In this document: one piece after another, positions 45,485 to 56,725 of the stretch
How the letters are laid out: each line of letters opens with the position of its first letter
Position numbering within the stretch: position 1 is the first letter of the stretch
Assembly (NCBI GenBank): GCA_019022495.1
Contig: JAFEKR010000030.1
Coordinates: 186,001-250,000 of the forward strand
DNA: 64,000 nucleotides
Direction: 5' to 3'
Source of the DNA: Epichloe hybrida
Lineage: Eukaryota > Ascomycota > Sordariomycetes > Hypocreales > Clavicipitaceae
Position numbers and translations under genes: made by a program
The notes under the pieces: model-generated
Told to the model about the DNA's origin: nothing
The model's input: only the letters and a program-made list of their open reading frames with translations
Databases searched by the model: none

Positions 45485-48400
45485 AATATAACCCTAAAGC
45501 CTATAAAGGAGGAGCTCCTAGCCTCCTTACTAAAGGTATTATAGGACTTTAAAGACTTATTTCTAGAAAGTAAGGTAAGTACCTTACTACTATACTAAGG
45601 GAAGTTAGACTACTATATTTACCTAAAGCATAATATAAATAGAAATAAACCTAACTTACTATAGGTGCCTTTATATAATATACCTTAGGAGTATTTATTA
45701 GAAATCTAGAAGTAAGTAATAGACTTAATAGATAAGGGTTAGATCTAAGTAAGCTTCTTATTAGTAGTAGCCCTAGTATTACTAGTAAAAAAGCCTAGTA
45801 AGGGTTAGAGGTTTTACGTAGACTATTACGCACTTAATAAGATTATAGAATAGGGCTATTACTTACTTCTACTAGTAAAGGAAATATTATATTCTTTAGC
45901 TAAGGTAAAGTAGTTTATAAAGCTAGATATATAATTAGCATTTTACTATATATATATAGCTAAGGGTAAGGAACACTAGACTATATTTTAGATAAGGTTT
46001 AGCTTATTTAAATAGCTAGTGTGCCTCTTTAGGCTAGTAGGCGCGCTAGTAACTTTCTAGAGATATATTAATAGCGTGTTAAGTAGTATCCTTAGTAATT
46101 ATATTACCGTGTATCTTAATAATATGCTTGTATACTTAGGCGAATTATAAAAGGATTATATATAAAAAGTCCGTAGCGTGCTATCTAGACTTTAATAGGC
46201 TAGTCTAAACCTAGATATTAAGAAGTATATTTTTGTAACTAAAGAAGTTAAGTACTTTAGGTTTATTATCTAGGTAGGGAAAGCTATTTATCTAGATAGA
46301 GAGAAGATTATAGCTATTTAGAATTAGGAGGCACTAACTAGGGTCTAGGGAGTTTATGGCTTTCTAGGCTTTACTAACTTCTATTATGATTTTATACTAA
46401 ACTTCTTAGATATAGTAGGCCCCCTTATTAACTTAATAAAGAAGGGAGCCCTATTCTACTAGTTAAAGAAGTATAATAAGGCTTTTAAGGCGCTAAAGTT
46501 GGCTTTTATGTTATACCTAATCCTAGCTTAGTAGGATCCTAAAAAGGACACTTTAGTGAAGGTAAATTACTTAGGAATAGCTTTAAAGGGTTATCTCTCC
46601 TAGTTTAGTAATAATAGTATTTTATATCTAGTGGCTTACTATTTAGCTTAATTATAGGTGGCTTAGTGGAATTACATAATTTATAATAAGGAGCTACTAG
46701 TAATTATCTCTTATCTTAAGGTATAGTTAGCAAAGCTATAAAGTATAAGTAAGCTATTTATAATACTTATAGACTATAAAAACCTTAAGTACTTCATAGC
46801 GCTAAGGGAGATATTAGAATGTTAGGTATAGTAAGCAAAGACTCTAGCATTATTTAATTTCTATTTATATTATAGACTAGGCACTTAAGCGGAATATCTA
46901 GATGCGTTATTGTGGCATTATCTAGATAGGCTAGGAATAGAAAAGGTAAAAGCGCTAATTATTTAGTTAGTAATAAGCCTTATAAAATTCTGCTTTAAGA
47001 GAGGATAGCTATGTGTTTACCTTAAACCTATTATAGTAATAGATAGGATTTCCCTAGAGAGTAGCCTAGCTATATTAAGGAACCCGCCTACTAGTAAGTT
47101 AATATTTACTAACAAACACCTGTAGTCTTTATAGGATTAGTCTATAGCCTAGGATAAAGCTTATAAGCTATAGCTAGATATAGTAGTAATAGGGGCTAGG
47201 AGGTTTCTAGACACTACTAATACTAGAGAATAAATTATAGACTATTAGATTAGTGTAAAAGGAGTACTTTAATTTTAGGGATAAATATAGGTTCCTAAGT
47301 AAGAGCCGCTAACTATAATATGAATATAGTGTGTTTATAACTTACCCTTATTAGGCCACCTAGGCTAGAATATAACCTTTAAGGCGCTTTAAAGAGACTT
47401 CTATTAGGATAGTATATTATAAGATATAGCTTAGTTTATATGAAACTATTACTATTTTAGAGGGTAGAAGAGCTAGTAGCTATAATAAGGCTTGTTAAAG
47501 CTAATCCCACTACCTAACTAGTACTAGTTATAGATATCTATTAACTTTATAACTAACTTTCCTGCCTAAGCCTAGGATTACCTATAATTCCTTATAGTTA
47601 TTACTAACTGGCTTTTAAAGTATATCTAGTTAGAGGCAATGATATTAATAAAAGCTAAGGTATACGTGGAATAATTTAAGCACTATTAGTAGCGGTTTTA
47701 TAGGTTCCTTATATAAATCATTATAGACTACGGGTTAGATTAGCTTAGTAACTTTTAGACTAAGCTTTGTGATAAGGTTAGTATATAATAGTTGCTTTCT
47801 ACTATGTACTACCCTTAGATAGATAGTAGTATAGAAAGGGCTAACTAGGAAGTATAAGCTATACTACGCGTAATATTATTATTCTTATAGTTTAAATAGC
47901 TAGATTACCTACTAGCCTGTTAGCTAGCCTTAAATAATAGGGATTTATTAGTAACTAGAATAAGCGCAAATATAGCACTTCATAGGTTTAATATAGCTAT
48001 AATTTAGGATCTGTCCCCTATAAGGCTATTTACTATATTAGCAAAGGGAAGGGCTTAAGCCTTCCTATAATATCTAAAGAATAGTATAGATTTAACATAA
48101 GCTATAATAGCTTTTGTTTAGTAATAGTAGTAGGAGGACATAAATAGTAGTTATAGACTAGTAGAATAGTTCTAGGTTAGGGACTATATATGGCTTAGCC
48201 TTTATAATATTAAGATAAACTATCCCTATAAGAAGTTAGATTAGGTTATAGCTAAATATAAGGTGCTTAAGGTTCCTATACCTTTAATAGTTAAATTAGA
48301 TATCCTAAGGGGACTATATCCTATCTTTTATATTAACTTAGTCTAGCGTATAGCGGATAACTTATTACTAAGCTAAAGACTAGCTAATAAACATTTACTA

Positions 48401-48740
48401 CTAGAACTTATTATAATAGATACTAATAATAATCTCGTAGAGTATTAGGTAAAGGAAATCCTTATAGCTAAAAACACGCTAGGTAAGGGCTTAAATAGGA
48501 ATATCTTAGTTAAATAGAAAGGCTATATATAGCTAATATAGGAGCTATTAGAGAGTATAATATATATAGAGGCACTTAACTAATTCAAATCATAATAGGG
48601 GGATATATAGATAAATAATAGCCCCTAAAGAGTATGTTTTAATTTAGCTATAAAAAATTAGGGCGCCTAGTTTAAATCTAGTGTGTATATAATCTAGCAC
48701 TAAGTTTCTACTATAGTATAAAGTAATTAGAAGGGGGGGG
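45485..48740 (+). pseudogene. Gypsy-2 pol: RT, RNase H, integrase, chromodomain-like end
   Basis: The frame restarts at the AATATAAC duplication. The RT entry region reads KLDYYIYLKHNINRNKP; the catalytic box at 46112-46135 is YLNNMLVY. RNase H lies at about 46500-46850 (DPKKDTLVKVNY). The integrase H2C2-like segment lies near 47318-47470 (LPLLGHLG). The core has the first Asp as Asn (AAC 47543), the second Asp kept (GAC 47726) and the Glu kept (GAA 47834). It closes with a chromodomain-like NILVK-KGYI-LI-ELLESIIYIEAL at about 48500-48590. Stops are TAG/TAA. Confidence 0.85.
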
Positions 48741-50100
48741 GTATTATTAGTATTATTAAGCTATTAGCGAGTCTTAGCGATAGTATAGGCTAGCTTTATA
48801 ATAGTCTTAGCTATTTATTAAACTTAGGTATTACCTACTTCCTAGGTAAAGATAAACTAGGCTAAGTTATTATTTATAGTTCTTATACTATAAAAGAATT
48901 TAGTAGCTAGGTTATTATAACCTTAGTAAGTAAGTATTATCTAGGTAAGTATAAGTTACTATACCTTAGAGGTACCTTAGGTGTAGGTTATACCTATAGG
49001 GGAAGAGGCTAGGGGCTAGGCCTTAGCTAGATTAATTTAGGTAGTAGTAAGCATATTATTAAAATATTTATAATAGTGGATAAAACTTTTTATAAGGGTA
49101 GTATATTACCCCTTACTATTAGTAAACTATAGCATAGCTAGAGTCTAGATAGCTTTGCTTATAGCTAAAAAGGTTTTAAGATATTTAAAGGTATAATAGA
49201 GTTTTAGGTTAGCGCTATATAGGTGCTTCTCCTAGAGGTATATATAATAGCTAGCTTAATAAGGAGTATAGGCTTAGTTTAGCCCTAGAGTATACTTATA
49301 TATACCTTTATTCTAGAGGTTATTTATATAAGGATTATATAGGAAATTATACTTCTTACTATTAGAAAGGGCCTTATTATTAAAGTCCCTTTCTAAAATA
49401 TACTTACTAAGGTAAGTACTCTTAGGTAAGGTAAGAGAAGGTAAAGGAGGGGGAGAGGGTATACTAGTAATAAGTTAGCCTAAAGGGGAAATAATATTAC
49501 TTATAATAGGAGGTGGACTAAAGGTAAGAAAAGAGCTTTGAGGTTATAGGATAATTAATAAATAAAGGTAAAAATAGTGTGAAAGGAAGGAATTATAATA
49601 ATATAAAGATAGAAAGATGTAAAACTAGAGGAGAGGGAATAGGTTATTTATATTTTAGGATAGATAGGTTAAGCTCTAATTAGAGCGTAAGTTATTTATA
49701 TTTATAGATAATAGCTAGGAGTAGGCTAAGGTAGTATATTACGTGGTAAGGGGTTAGATAGTTACTAATAAGGGGGTTCTTTAAAGTAAAGTTTAATTTT
49801 AGTAGGTAATAAAGGGGATATAAGATTAGGGTAAAGTTAAAAGGCTAGATAAGGTAAGGAGATAGCTAGTAATAAGGGACTATAAATAGGGTAGCTAGTG
49901 TTTTTAGGGGCAAAGCTAGAGTAAAGTAAGTTAGTCCTACACTAAAAAATTTTTAAATTTACGTGGTAAAGACATAACCTTACTAGGTAACCTATATTAC
50001 TCTAACGCGTTTTTTAAGAAAAGCTAAGTAATAAGGGTTTATAGTTAATATACGCTTACTTAGTAGTAGAAGAAGGAAGGGGGGGGTAAGTAAAGGGGTA
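48741..50100 (+). other. Gypsy-2 region between coding end and the proven LTR: either 3' UTR or the first part of a long LTR
   Basis: A strong G-rich tract (AGAAGGGGGGGGG, 48729-48741) follows the coding end, and the next bases TATTATTAG could be a mutated TGTTATTAG LTR start. A second G-rich tract (AAGGAAGGGGGGGG, about 50073-50086) precedes the segment that matches the left-edge LTR. Only 50134-50325 can be checked against the partial 5' LTR, so the LTR may be 225 bp or about 1.58 kb. No gene is seen in the interval. Confidence 0.5.
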
Positions 50101-50325
50101 TATTATAGACTTAAGCTATAAGCTTAGGTTAAGTCTAGCTCTAGGAAGTATTTATACTCTATGTAGCTAGGTTAGGGCTCTATATATGCTACGCATAGAC
50201 TGCGCATAAGGGACTATATATCCGGATACTATGTAACTACTAGTATAATCCCTTCCTTTTCCTATAAGAATAATATTCTTATTCTGAACGCTTATATGCA
50301 GTAGCCATAAGGCCAGTTCATAACA
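50101..50325 (+). repeat. Gypsy-2 3' LTR (minimal extent)
   Basis: 50134-50325 is homologous to 1-192 and sets the right edge at TTCATAACA (50325). The minimal start at 50101 (TATTATAGAC, for TGTTATGGAC) would give TGTTATG/CATAACA inverted ends. The start is not proven. Confidence 0.65.
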
Positions 50326-52560
50326 GTATATATCCTTAATATTAATCTTTAAAAAGAAATAGGCCTCTTAGTATTAATTAAGAATCTCTAAAATTAAGGG
50401 GAGAGTATAGTAATTCTTTTATATTACCTTATTAAGTCCCTAATAGTTCACGTATAGCTAGAGCGTTTTATCCTTCTTTAGTATAAATAAAATAGGTATG
50501 CTTACTAGGCTCTTTAAGGGTCTTATCTAGCCTTTCTTTAGGTTATTATTAATATATTCCTAGAGCTCTTTAAGTTTACTTTAGGAGAGAGAATAGATTA
50601 GTTTATATAAGGGTATAGCTCCTAGTATAAGATTAATTATATAGTTAGTTAACTTCTTTAATAGAAAACTCCCTACCTTATCTAATGTAAATATATCTTT
50701 AAACTTACGTAATTTCTCTAGGATATCTTTAATAGTTCTATATACTTTTACCTTCTCTTTATCTTTAAGAGGCATAAACTTATCTTTTATAATACTTATA
50801 ATAGCATATACTATTATCTTATTATATATTACTTTTATAAACTTATAAGAAGTTAGTAGTAAAAAGGTTACTTTCCTCTTTTTAAATTACTATTCTTATA
50901 AGTATAAGTAAAGATATATATATTCTTTTATAAGTATGTGTATTCTAATTAATATAGGACTTCCCTTTACTCTTAGATCCCTATTAATAGCTATATATAG
51001 TAACTTAAGGTCTTTCTTTTTACCTTATAAGTCTTTAATTATAATAAGTACCTTATAAACACTATATTAAAGAACTATTAGAGCCCCTACTACCTTTAAG
51101 ATAGGTATTATAGCCTTAGCCTAATTAAGCTTATAAGTCTATGTAAATTAGGTGCTTATAATATTAATCTTAGCATAACTATTAAGATTTACTACTATTT
51201 TAATATCTTTATACTTATAAATAGTAACTAGTATATAAAATTAGTATCCTACTAGTACCCTAGTATTTAAGGTAAAGGTAAGGGCTTTTACTTTTACTTC
51301 TAGGAGTTTTCTAAACCCTCTTACTAGTCTTTCCTTAGCTTATTATAATTATAAAAGAAATACTTTATACTACTATAATTATAGTACTATTTTCTTCCTT
51401 ATAGTTTATTATTATTTAGGTAAGTAGCTAGGGTTCTCTCCTTATCCTTATCCTTATCTCTTTAGTCCTTATTTAGCTGATACTCTTATAGGGAATTATA
51501 TCTTTAGTGCTAGGCTACCTTATATAAGCCTTTCTTTTTTAAATTATTTAGCTTTTACTTATTCTTTAATATTACCTCCTAGAATTACTAAGTAAGTTAT
51601 ATAATATTTTCTTATATTAGCCTAGTAATATCCGCGTGTAAGTTAATATAATCTTATAAGTTAGGAATTAACTTTATAAAGAATATAAGGGTATAAGTTT
51701 TCTCTAGAGCTTACTCTAGGTATTTCTCTAGTAAATCTAGGTAAATACTAAACTTAATAAGACTTTAACCCTCCTTTTATTTTATATTCTCTAGTTATAT
51801 AGCTATTTATATATTATAACTTATAAAGTCCTTAAGTAATATAAAGGTTTATTCCTAGAACTTATCCTAGTTATCCTTAGGGTAATTATAGCTATTAGCT
51901 AGTTATTCTTTAATATATTAGTCCTATCTAGCCTAATAGTTTATATATATATATAGTTAAGTATAAAGAGAATTTTTTAGTTATCTTAATAATACTTTTT
52001 CTTTACCCCCTTAAAGGTATAGTTAAGGTTATTAAGCTATATCTTATACTTTTATAGGTTTATAAGGTATTAAAGTTTTATAATATTTTAAACCTTAATC
52101 TCTTAGTTACTAAGACTTAAGGATATACTATCTTTTTAGCCCCTTTTTACTAGCTTTCCTTTTCTATAAAGTTATATTAAGTTAATAAGCTTTTATTCTT
52201 ACTTTTATAGCTGCTTAAGTTACTTAAGCTAAGTAATTTACCCCTTAACTACTATCTTTTTTAGCTTTATAATAAAGGATTTAGTCTTAGATAAGGTTTT
52301 TATAAAATATAGTATATTATTAGCTATAGTATTACCATTATTTAGTAAGTCCTAGGGAATATATAGTATTACTTTAGTAAATTAAGTAATTCTTTCCCTT
52401 ATATTACTCTTAGGTAACTAGTAGGAGAAGCTTTAGAATTATAAGAACTAAAGATAGCTAGGTAAGAGATATAAGGGTATTTATATATTAACTAAAGCTT
52501 ACTAGGTCTAAGTATATTATATATATATAAGTTACTAGCTTATAGCTAGTGACTTACTAG
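50326..52560 (-). pseudogene. Gypsy-3: Ty3/Gypsy gag-pol relic on minus strand, truncated by Gypsy-2
   Basis: On the minus strand a 64-codon open stretch (50775-50581) reads a protease/RT linker and RT entry: KFKDIFTLDKVGSF... to PLYKLIYSLS, resembling the Gypsy motif that ends in the YxLSPxE region. RT continues to the Gypsy-2 boundary with words like IPILFILKKDKTL and YVNYQGLN. Further right, near 51120-51190, a retropepsin-like segment (NINIISTQFTQTYKLNQA) is readable, then a Gag-like region to about 52400. The RT is cut after its first third; the rest would lie left of Gypsy-2, outside the window. The 5' LTR was not delimited. Confidence 0.7.
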
Positions 52561-52650
52561 TGTTACGTAAACCTAGCCCTAGGGCGTAGTACGCCTATCT
52601 AGTGGTGCGCTAACGCGCTAGTGTTATAAGTGGGGCCTCACATTTAGTCT

Positions 52651-52947
52651 TGTGTTCCTAAGCTTTTAAATACGTCTAAGAATAAAGGTAGAAATCTCTT
52701 TAAGGAGGACTATCTTACTAGCGACACTAGTGGAGAACTTCGGAACGTTGCCTTTAATTACGTGAGGCACGAACTTAATGTTAAAACTAAGTTAACTGTT
52801 ATCCGATGTTTGTCTAATGAGGCGTTTAGCAAGTGATAGGTGTATGCGTTGCGAATTAGCAAGGTCCGTAGGGCGTGGGATAGACTATTTTCCCTTTGCG
52901 ACCTGCACGACGGAACGAGTGATGCGACTTCTATAGTGAATTTCTAA
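52651..52947 (+). pseudogene. Possible coding remnant, unidentified
   Basis: A 98-codon plus-strand frame has only one adjacent pair of stops (TGA TAG near 52834-52839) before its terminal TAA. It includes the words FKEDYLTSDTSGELRNVAF and ISKVRRAWDRLF. I do not recognise the family. The frame could be chance in this better-balanced sequence. Confidence 0.3.
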
Positions 52948-53435
52948 CATGTCTAATTTGCTGTCCTCATTCACTGTGAAGGCACACGTAAAGGTTGTAC
53001 TGAGGTCAATTCCGAGTTTCGTTATGGTCTACAAGTATGTAACAGTGGATACAAGTGTGGCGGGGAGATCAGTGAAGGCTAAGTGCAATTGGTAGTAATG
53101 GGTCTGGCAGCAGCACTTTGCACGCGAGCGTACGCGACGGGCACTGGCTATTTAACCAATTTCAGCTCTCGCGGTTAACCAATCGCAGATCTGTTGCCAA
53201 GGCTTGTTGACCAGTTGGCGTTCCCTAGCCCCATTTCTAATCCCTGCACGTAAGCTAGGCGGCTACCTCCTACCATTAGGCGCCCACTAGCGCACTTCTC
53301 TTAATTCATATGTTTAAATTCTATCCCTCACCTTATTAGACTTTCACCGTAGTTATGCCTTAGGAGGGAGGAGCGCCTAGTAGTATTTACTAAATACTTT
53401 GTTTGTCATAGGATGGTTATGAACTAGTTACCTAT

Positions 53436-53738
53436 ATGAAGAGAGGGGAGTATGCTAACTATGCCTAACGCATACAGACAAGGTTTGACTATATCCAAGC
53501 TATACGGAGTAATAATAACAACAAGCTTTGGGATATAAATAAGATACATAGATGGCTTTTTATTGAAGGGGTATTTAATATTAAGCAATTTGAATTAGCT
53601 TTAAAGCATAGCTAAGAGTGTTATTAGGTCTGTTACAATAGACTAGCAGCAGATTAGAACACCTCTTTAGGACGCAGGGCAGCTACACGTTTGTGGTATA
53701 TGAGTGAAGAGTTATTAACAACCTTCTCTAGACATAGT
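53436..53738 (+). pseudogene. Possible protein-coding remnant, cut by CopA2
   Basis: The frame from ATG at 53436 (MKRGEYANYA) runs 101 codons to the CopA2 boundary with four stops, all TAA/TAG where Gln would fit. It is polar and helix-rich, with words such as KLWDINKIHRWLFIEGVFN and LGRRAATRLWYMSEELLTTF. That composition looks like a real protein, perhaps a transposase or other mobile-element protein, but I cannot assign it. Its continuation would lie beyond CopA2, outside the window. Confidence 0.45.
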
Positions 53739-54980
53739 TGTTAAAAATAAGACTTATTTTTAGCCCTTTTCTAGTTAAAGAACCTTCTTATTACTAGCTT
53801 GCTTTGCAAGTCTGACAGCTGCACTGCAGCTGTCAACGGTCGCGAAGGTAGCTATTAACAGCTACGTCGCAGCTGTCGGGGTTACAGTAAATCTCGGCTG
53901 CAACAAAGTTGATCTCGTATCCAGGGTGGGGCCTTGTGACAGGCAGAATAGCATATGCCTAGCATATGTAAAGTTATAGCACTATATTATAGGGCATATA
54001 CTACCTATAGCCCCTATAACTAGCAAATTGATTAACGATTGACGAATTAATTAACGAATTGATTGACGAATTGATTGACGAATTGATTGACGAATTGATT
54101 GATGATTTGATTGACAAATTGATTGACAAATTGATTAATGATTTGATAATTTGACGATTTGACGATTTGACAAACTTCGCACTAATACACTGTGGTCTTT
54201 AGCATATGCTAAGATTCTTTACCGCCTGCCTAATCTAGACTCAGAGGCTCCACCCTGGATACGAGATCAACTTTGTTGCAGCCGAGATTTACTGTATGCC
54301 CGCAGCTGTCAACAGCTGCGTCCGACCGTGTAAATGACTAATTAGTCAATTGCGTTGTGGCTACAAGTATAGCCATAACTACGCTACTAGTAATTAGGTA
54401 AGCTAGAGTGACGTAAGCAGGTTACCCTACACATAACTTACCCTATAGCTATCTTTAATAGCGATTTTCTCTTTAACTAGAGGTCGTACAAAAGTTTCAT
54501 ATATAGCAAATTGAAGCTTAAAGACAGGGCTTTCTTTTTATATAGGGTTATTTTTTAAACCAAAAGTTAGTGTATATAGGTTGCTAGCTAGTATGGTGGT
54601 GAGTTGATTTTTTGGTTTTTACATATAAATGAATTTTATGGAAAATTAAAAGTAGCCTGCAAGACCTTACTAATAGCCTAGATCCTTTAATATAGTTAGT
54701 AAGTTTATAAGAGGAAGAAAATCTTTTTAACTAGCTAGATAGCTAGTTCTCTTAACTAATAACAGCTGTATTACCTGTATAACATATCTAAAATTAATTC
54801 TATTACTCTATAAGATATTATAAAAGTAATCTAGATTGAATTCTATTAGTTAATAACTACCACAAACTTCCGTTATATTACGATAATTAATTTAATGTTA
54901 CAGCCCTATTAGTCCCTAACCGTAGAGCTTGCACTTATATAGCTATTACTAGCTAGCAACTAGCTCCCTACATTTTAATA
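53739..54980 (+). repeat. CopA2 5' LTR with MITE inserted
   Basis: 809 bp after removing the 424-bp MITE and its 9-bp duplication, against 824 bp in CopA1. The difference is one lost ~15-bp direct repeat near 54405 (GCTAGAGTGACGTAA once instead of twice). It ends TTTTAATA followed by the PBS. Confidence 0.9.
53878..54301. mobile_element. MITE with 9-bp TSD (Mutator-like type) and internal tandem repeats
   Basis: Terminal inverted repeats of about 54 bp: GGGGTTACAGTAAATCTCGG at the left and, in reverse, GGGCATACAGTAAATCTCGG at the right, continuing through CTGGATACGAGATCAACTTT. The 9-bp TSD GCAGCTGTC at 53869-53877 and 54302-54310 fits the Mutator (MULE) class. The inner part has paired AGCATATGC motifs and about ten units of a 12-bp repeat (GACGAATTGATT, 54025-54175). 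It keeps CpA and CpG sites, so it is a recent or RIP-exempt insertion. No coding capacity. Confidence 0.88.
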
Positions 54981-55105
54981 GGTTATAAGCCTAGCTTTAT
55001 CACTATAAATTCCTTTTAGGTTACTTTGTGTATAAATATAGAAGACTTCCCTTCTATAAAAAAGGAAGGACCTGTAAGAAAGAAGCTTTTCCCTTCTATA
55101 AAAAG
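54981..55105 (+). other. CopA2 PBS and leader
   Basis: GGTTATAAGCCTAG follows the LTR directly, then the leader with a single unit of the CTTCCCTTCTATAAA repeat. There is no SINE or mini-LTR insert here, which shows the CopA1 insert is secondary. A 62-codon minus-strand frame at 54975-55163 is a shadow. Confidence 0.75.
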
Positions 55106-56458
55106 AAAAATAAATACTAAAGGAAAGGGAAAGTAACCTATAATCCCTAACCCTAGTGCGCAAGAGGTTCTAAATAACTAGCTAAAAAAGCAGGCTATTA
55201 AGTAACAAGTAACTATAGACTAGTTATTAGAGAAGCTAGAAAGCCTATCTATAACTATAAATAGTTATATAGAGGGTGTGGAATCTGACAAGCTCGCTAG
55301 TTAGTAGTAAGATTAACAGCCTATTTAAGAACAAGCTAAATCTAGCTCTGTACAAGCAACCTTTAATAATTCAATTATTAAGGAATTCAATAAGAGGGTT
55401 TATAGCTTCCTAGAGACTGCTAGGCTTAAAGGAGCTGAAAATTTCGAACAATAGAAACAAGCCTTAACTATCTAATTTAGAGCTTTAGGTATGCCTAATT
55501 TTCTAGATAAACCAGAGAGTTCTAGGGCGCTAGGGGATCTAGATTAAGCTATTATCCTTATGTTACTAAGGGATAGTTGTACGGAAGGACCCTAAGCCGC
55601 TATAACTTAGCAAAAATCACCTGAAGAAGCCTATAATTTACTTATAAGGCAATATTCATATAGCGTTAAAATCTAAAGGGGGTCCTTATATTTAGAATTT
55701 TATAACCTGAATTTTCAAGAGTTTAAGGGGACTCTAGAGTTCTTTAATGTAGTCTTTAATAATCTACTAGCTAGACTATTAATTTCTAGGGTCCTAATTG
55801 CTCTAATAGATTAGGTTAATTAATATCTTTAATCCCTAAAATTAACCTTCCCTTAGTGGGCTAAGAGGCAACGATTTAGCATGCGTATAAATAGGGCTAT
55901 AGGGGCTCCCTTAGAAGCCCTAAATCTTTAATTTTTAATGGCAGACCTTCTAGCAGAACAGAGGGATAAATTATCTATAGTATCTAAGGCCCTAAATTAT
56001 AGGGCTAAAAACCTTAAAAAGGGTGCTAAAGAAAAAGAAAAAGCCCCTAAGGATTAGAAGAAGAAAGGAGGCTCTAAAGAAAATAAGGGCTCTTCTAATT
56101 CTAATTCTCATTCTTCTTCTAATAAGAAGAAGAAAAAGAAGCAAAAAAGTCAAAAATTAGATAAAAAGGATAATAAAGAGACCTCTTTAGAGGGATCTTT
56201 TATGCTAGGAAATTACAACCTTTCTAACGGTGCTCTTAAACCATACAAGAAGCCAAGCCTTCATAAGACTAGTTATAAGAGCTCTAGTGATAGTAGCTCT
56301 GATTCTAGCTCTTCTGATTTGGATGATAATGAAAATCAAGAAATTAAAACCTTAAATGGTTTTAATTATTACAGTAAAGACATGAAAAAGGCCTTATTAT
56401 ATAATATAGGTTCGACTGTATATATAGTTAATTCAAGAGAGGTCTTTAGGGATTATAC
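55106..56458 (+). pseudogene. CopA2 gag and start of protease
   Basis: It is collinear with CopA1 29256-29446 plus 38623-39775 and gives an uninterrupted view of the gag frame without hAT-2. A 94-codon open stretch starts at 56202 (MLGNYNLSNGALKPYKKPSL) with a Ser/Asp-rich run, then YNIGSTVYIVNSREVFRDY, where CopA1 has Y-D-T-G. It is cut by the copy D LTR at 56459. Confidence 0.8.
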
Positions 56459-56725
56459 TATCACGACTGTGGTAGGGGAGATATAAACGGAGTGAAGGCT
56501 GAGGTTCTTAGTCATAGCTAGAGAGCTACTACTTAGGGGTAGGTGCATAAAGGTCTTAAACTCTAACCTCCTATATCTCTTATAGGCAGTCCTTATCTAA
56601 ATACCCTACTATATACACATAGCTATCTTATAGCTACTTAGTTATCTATAGGACCTAAGGCTTATCTAAGGGCTCTATTATATAACTATCCTATCTATGG
56701 CCCCTTAGCCTCCGTGCTCCTAACA
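56459..56725 (-). repeat. Gypsy-1 copy D 3' LTR
   Basis: 267 bp, reverse complement of the family LTR. It starts TATCACGACTGTGG and ends GCTCCTAACA, next to a C-rich strand of the polypurine tract (CTACCCCCCTAAT). Confidence 0.9.

Larger units (their letters stand above)
1..50325 (+). mobile_element. Gypsy-2: Ty3/Gypsy chromovirus relic, split into three segments by nested insertions
   Basis: The segments are 1-1401, 17035-17578 and 45485-50325. They join cleanly once the two inserts are removed at their TSDs (CCTTC at 1397-1401/17035-17039; AATATAAC at 17571-17578/45485-45492). In order they hold a partial 5' LTR, gag with a zinc-knuckle-like motif, protease, RT, RNase H, integrase, chromodomain-like end and 3' LTR. 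The beginning of the 5' LTR lies left of the window. The right end sits inside a minus-strand Gypsy relic, and the bases after the LTR (GTATA, 50326-50330) are a possible TSD whose partner is outside the window. All frames are broken by TAA/TAG stops, so it is a fossil. Confidence 0.88.
52561..53738. other. Less mutated, CpG-containing segment with no recognised element
   Basis: Base composition changes abruptly here, and CpG and CpA sites are common (for example CACGCGAGCGTACGCGACG near 53129 and two AACCAAT boxes near 53150-53190). No LTR, inverted repeat or tandem repeat explains it. It may be remnant single-copy sequence or part of an element whose other copies are elsewhere. Two weak coding remnants are listed separately. 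Confidence 0.5.

Noticed and set aside
53878..54301. Tc1/mariner MITE with TA TSD (ends TACAGTAAATC)
   Set aside because: The terminal symmetry extends outward through GGG, and the flanks carry an exact 9-bp duplication GCAGCTGTC, so TA is internal to the element.
54975..55163. 62-codon minus-strand ORF
   Set aside because: Antisense to the CopA2 PBS, leader repeat and gag start; no independent support.
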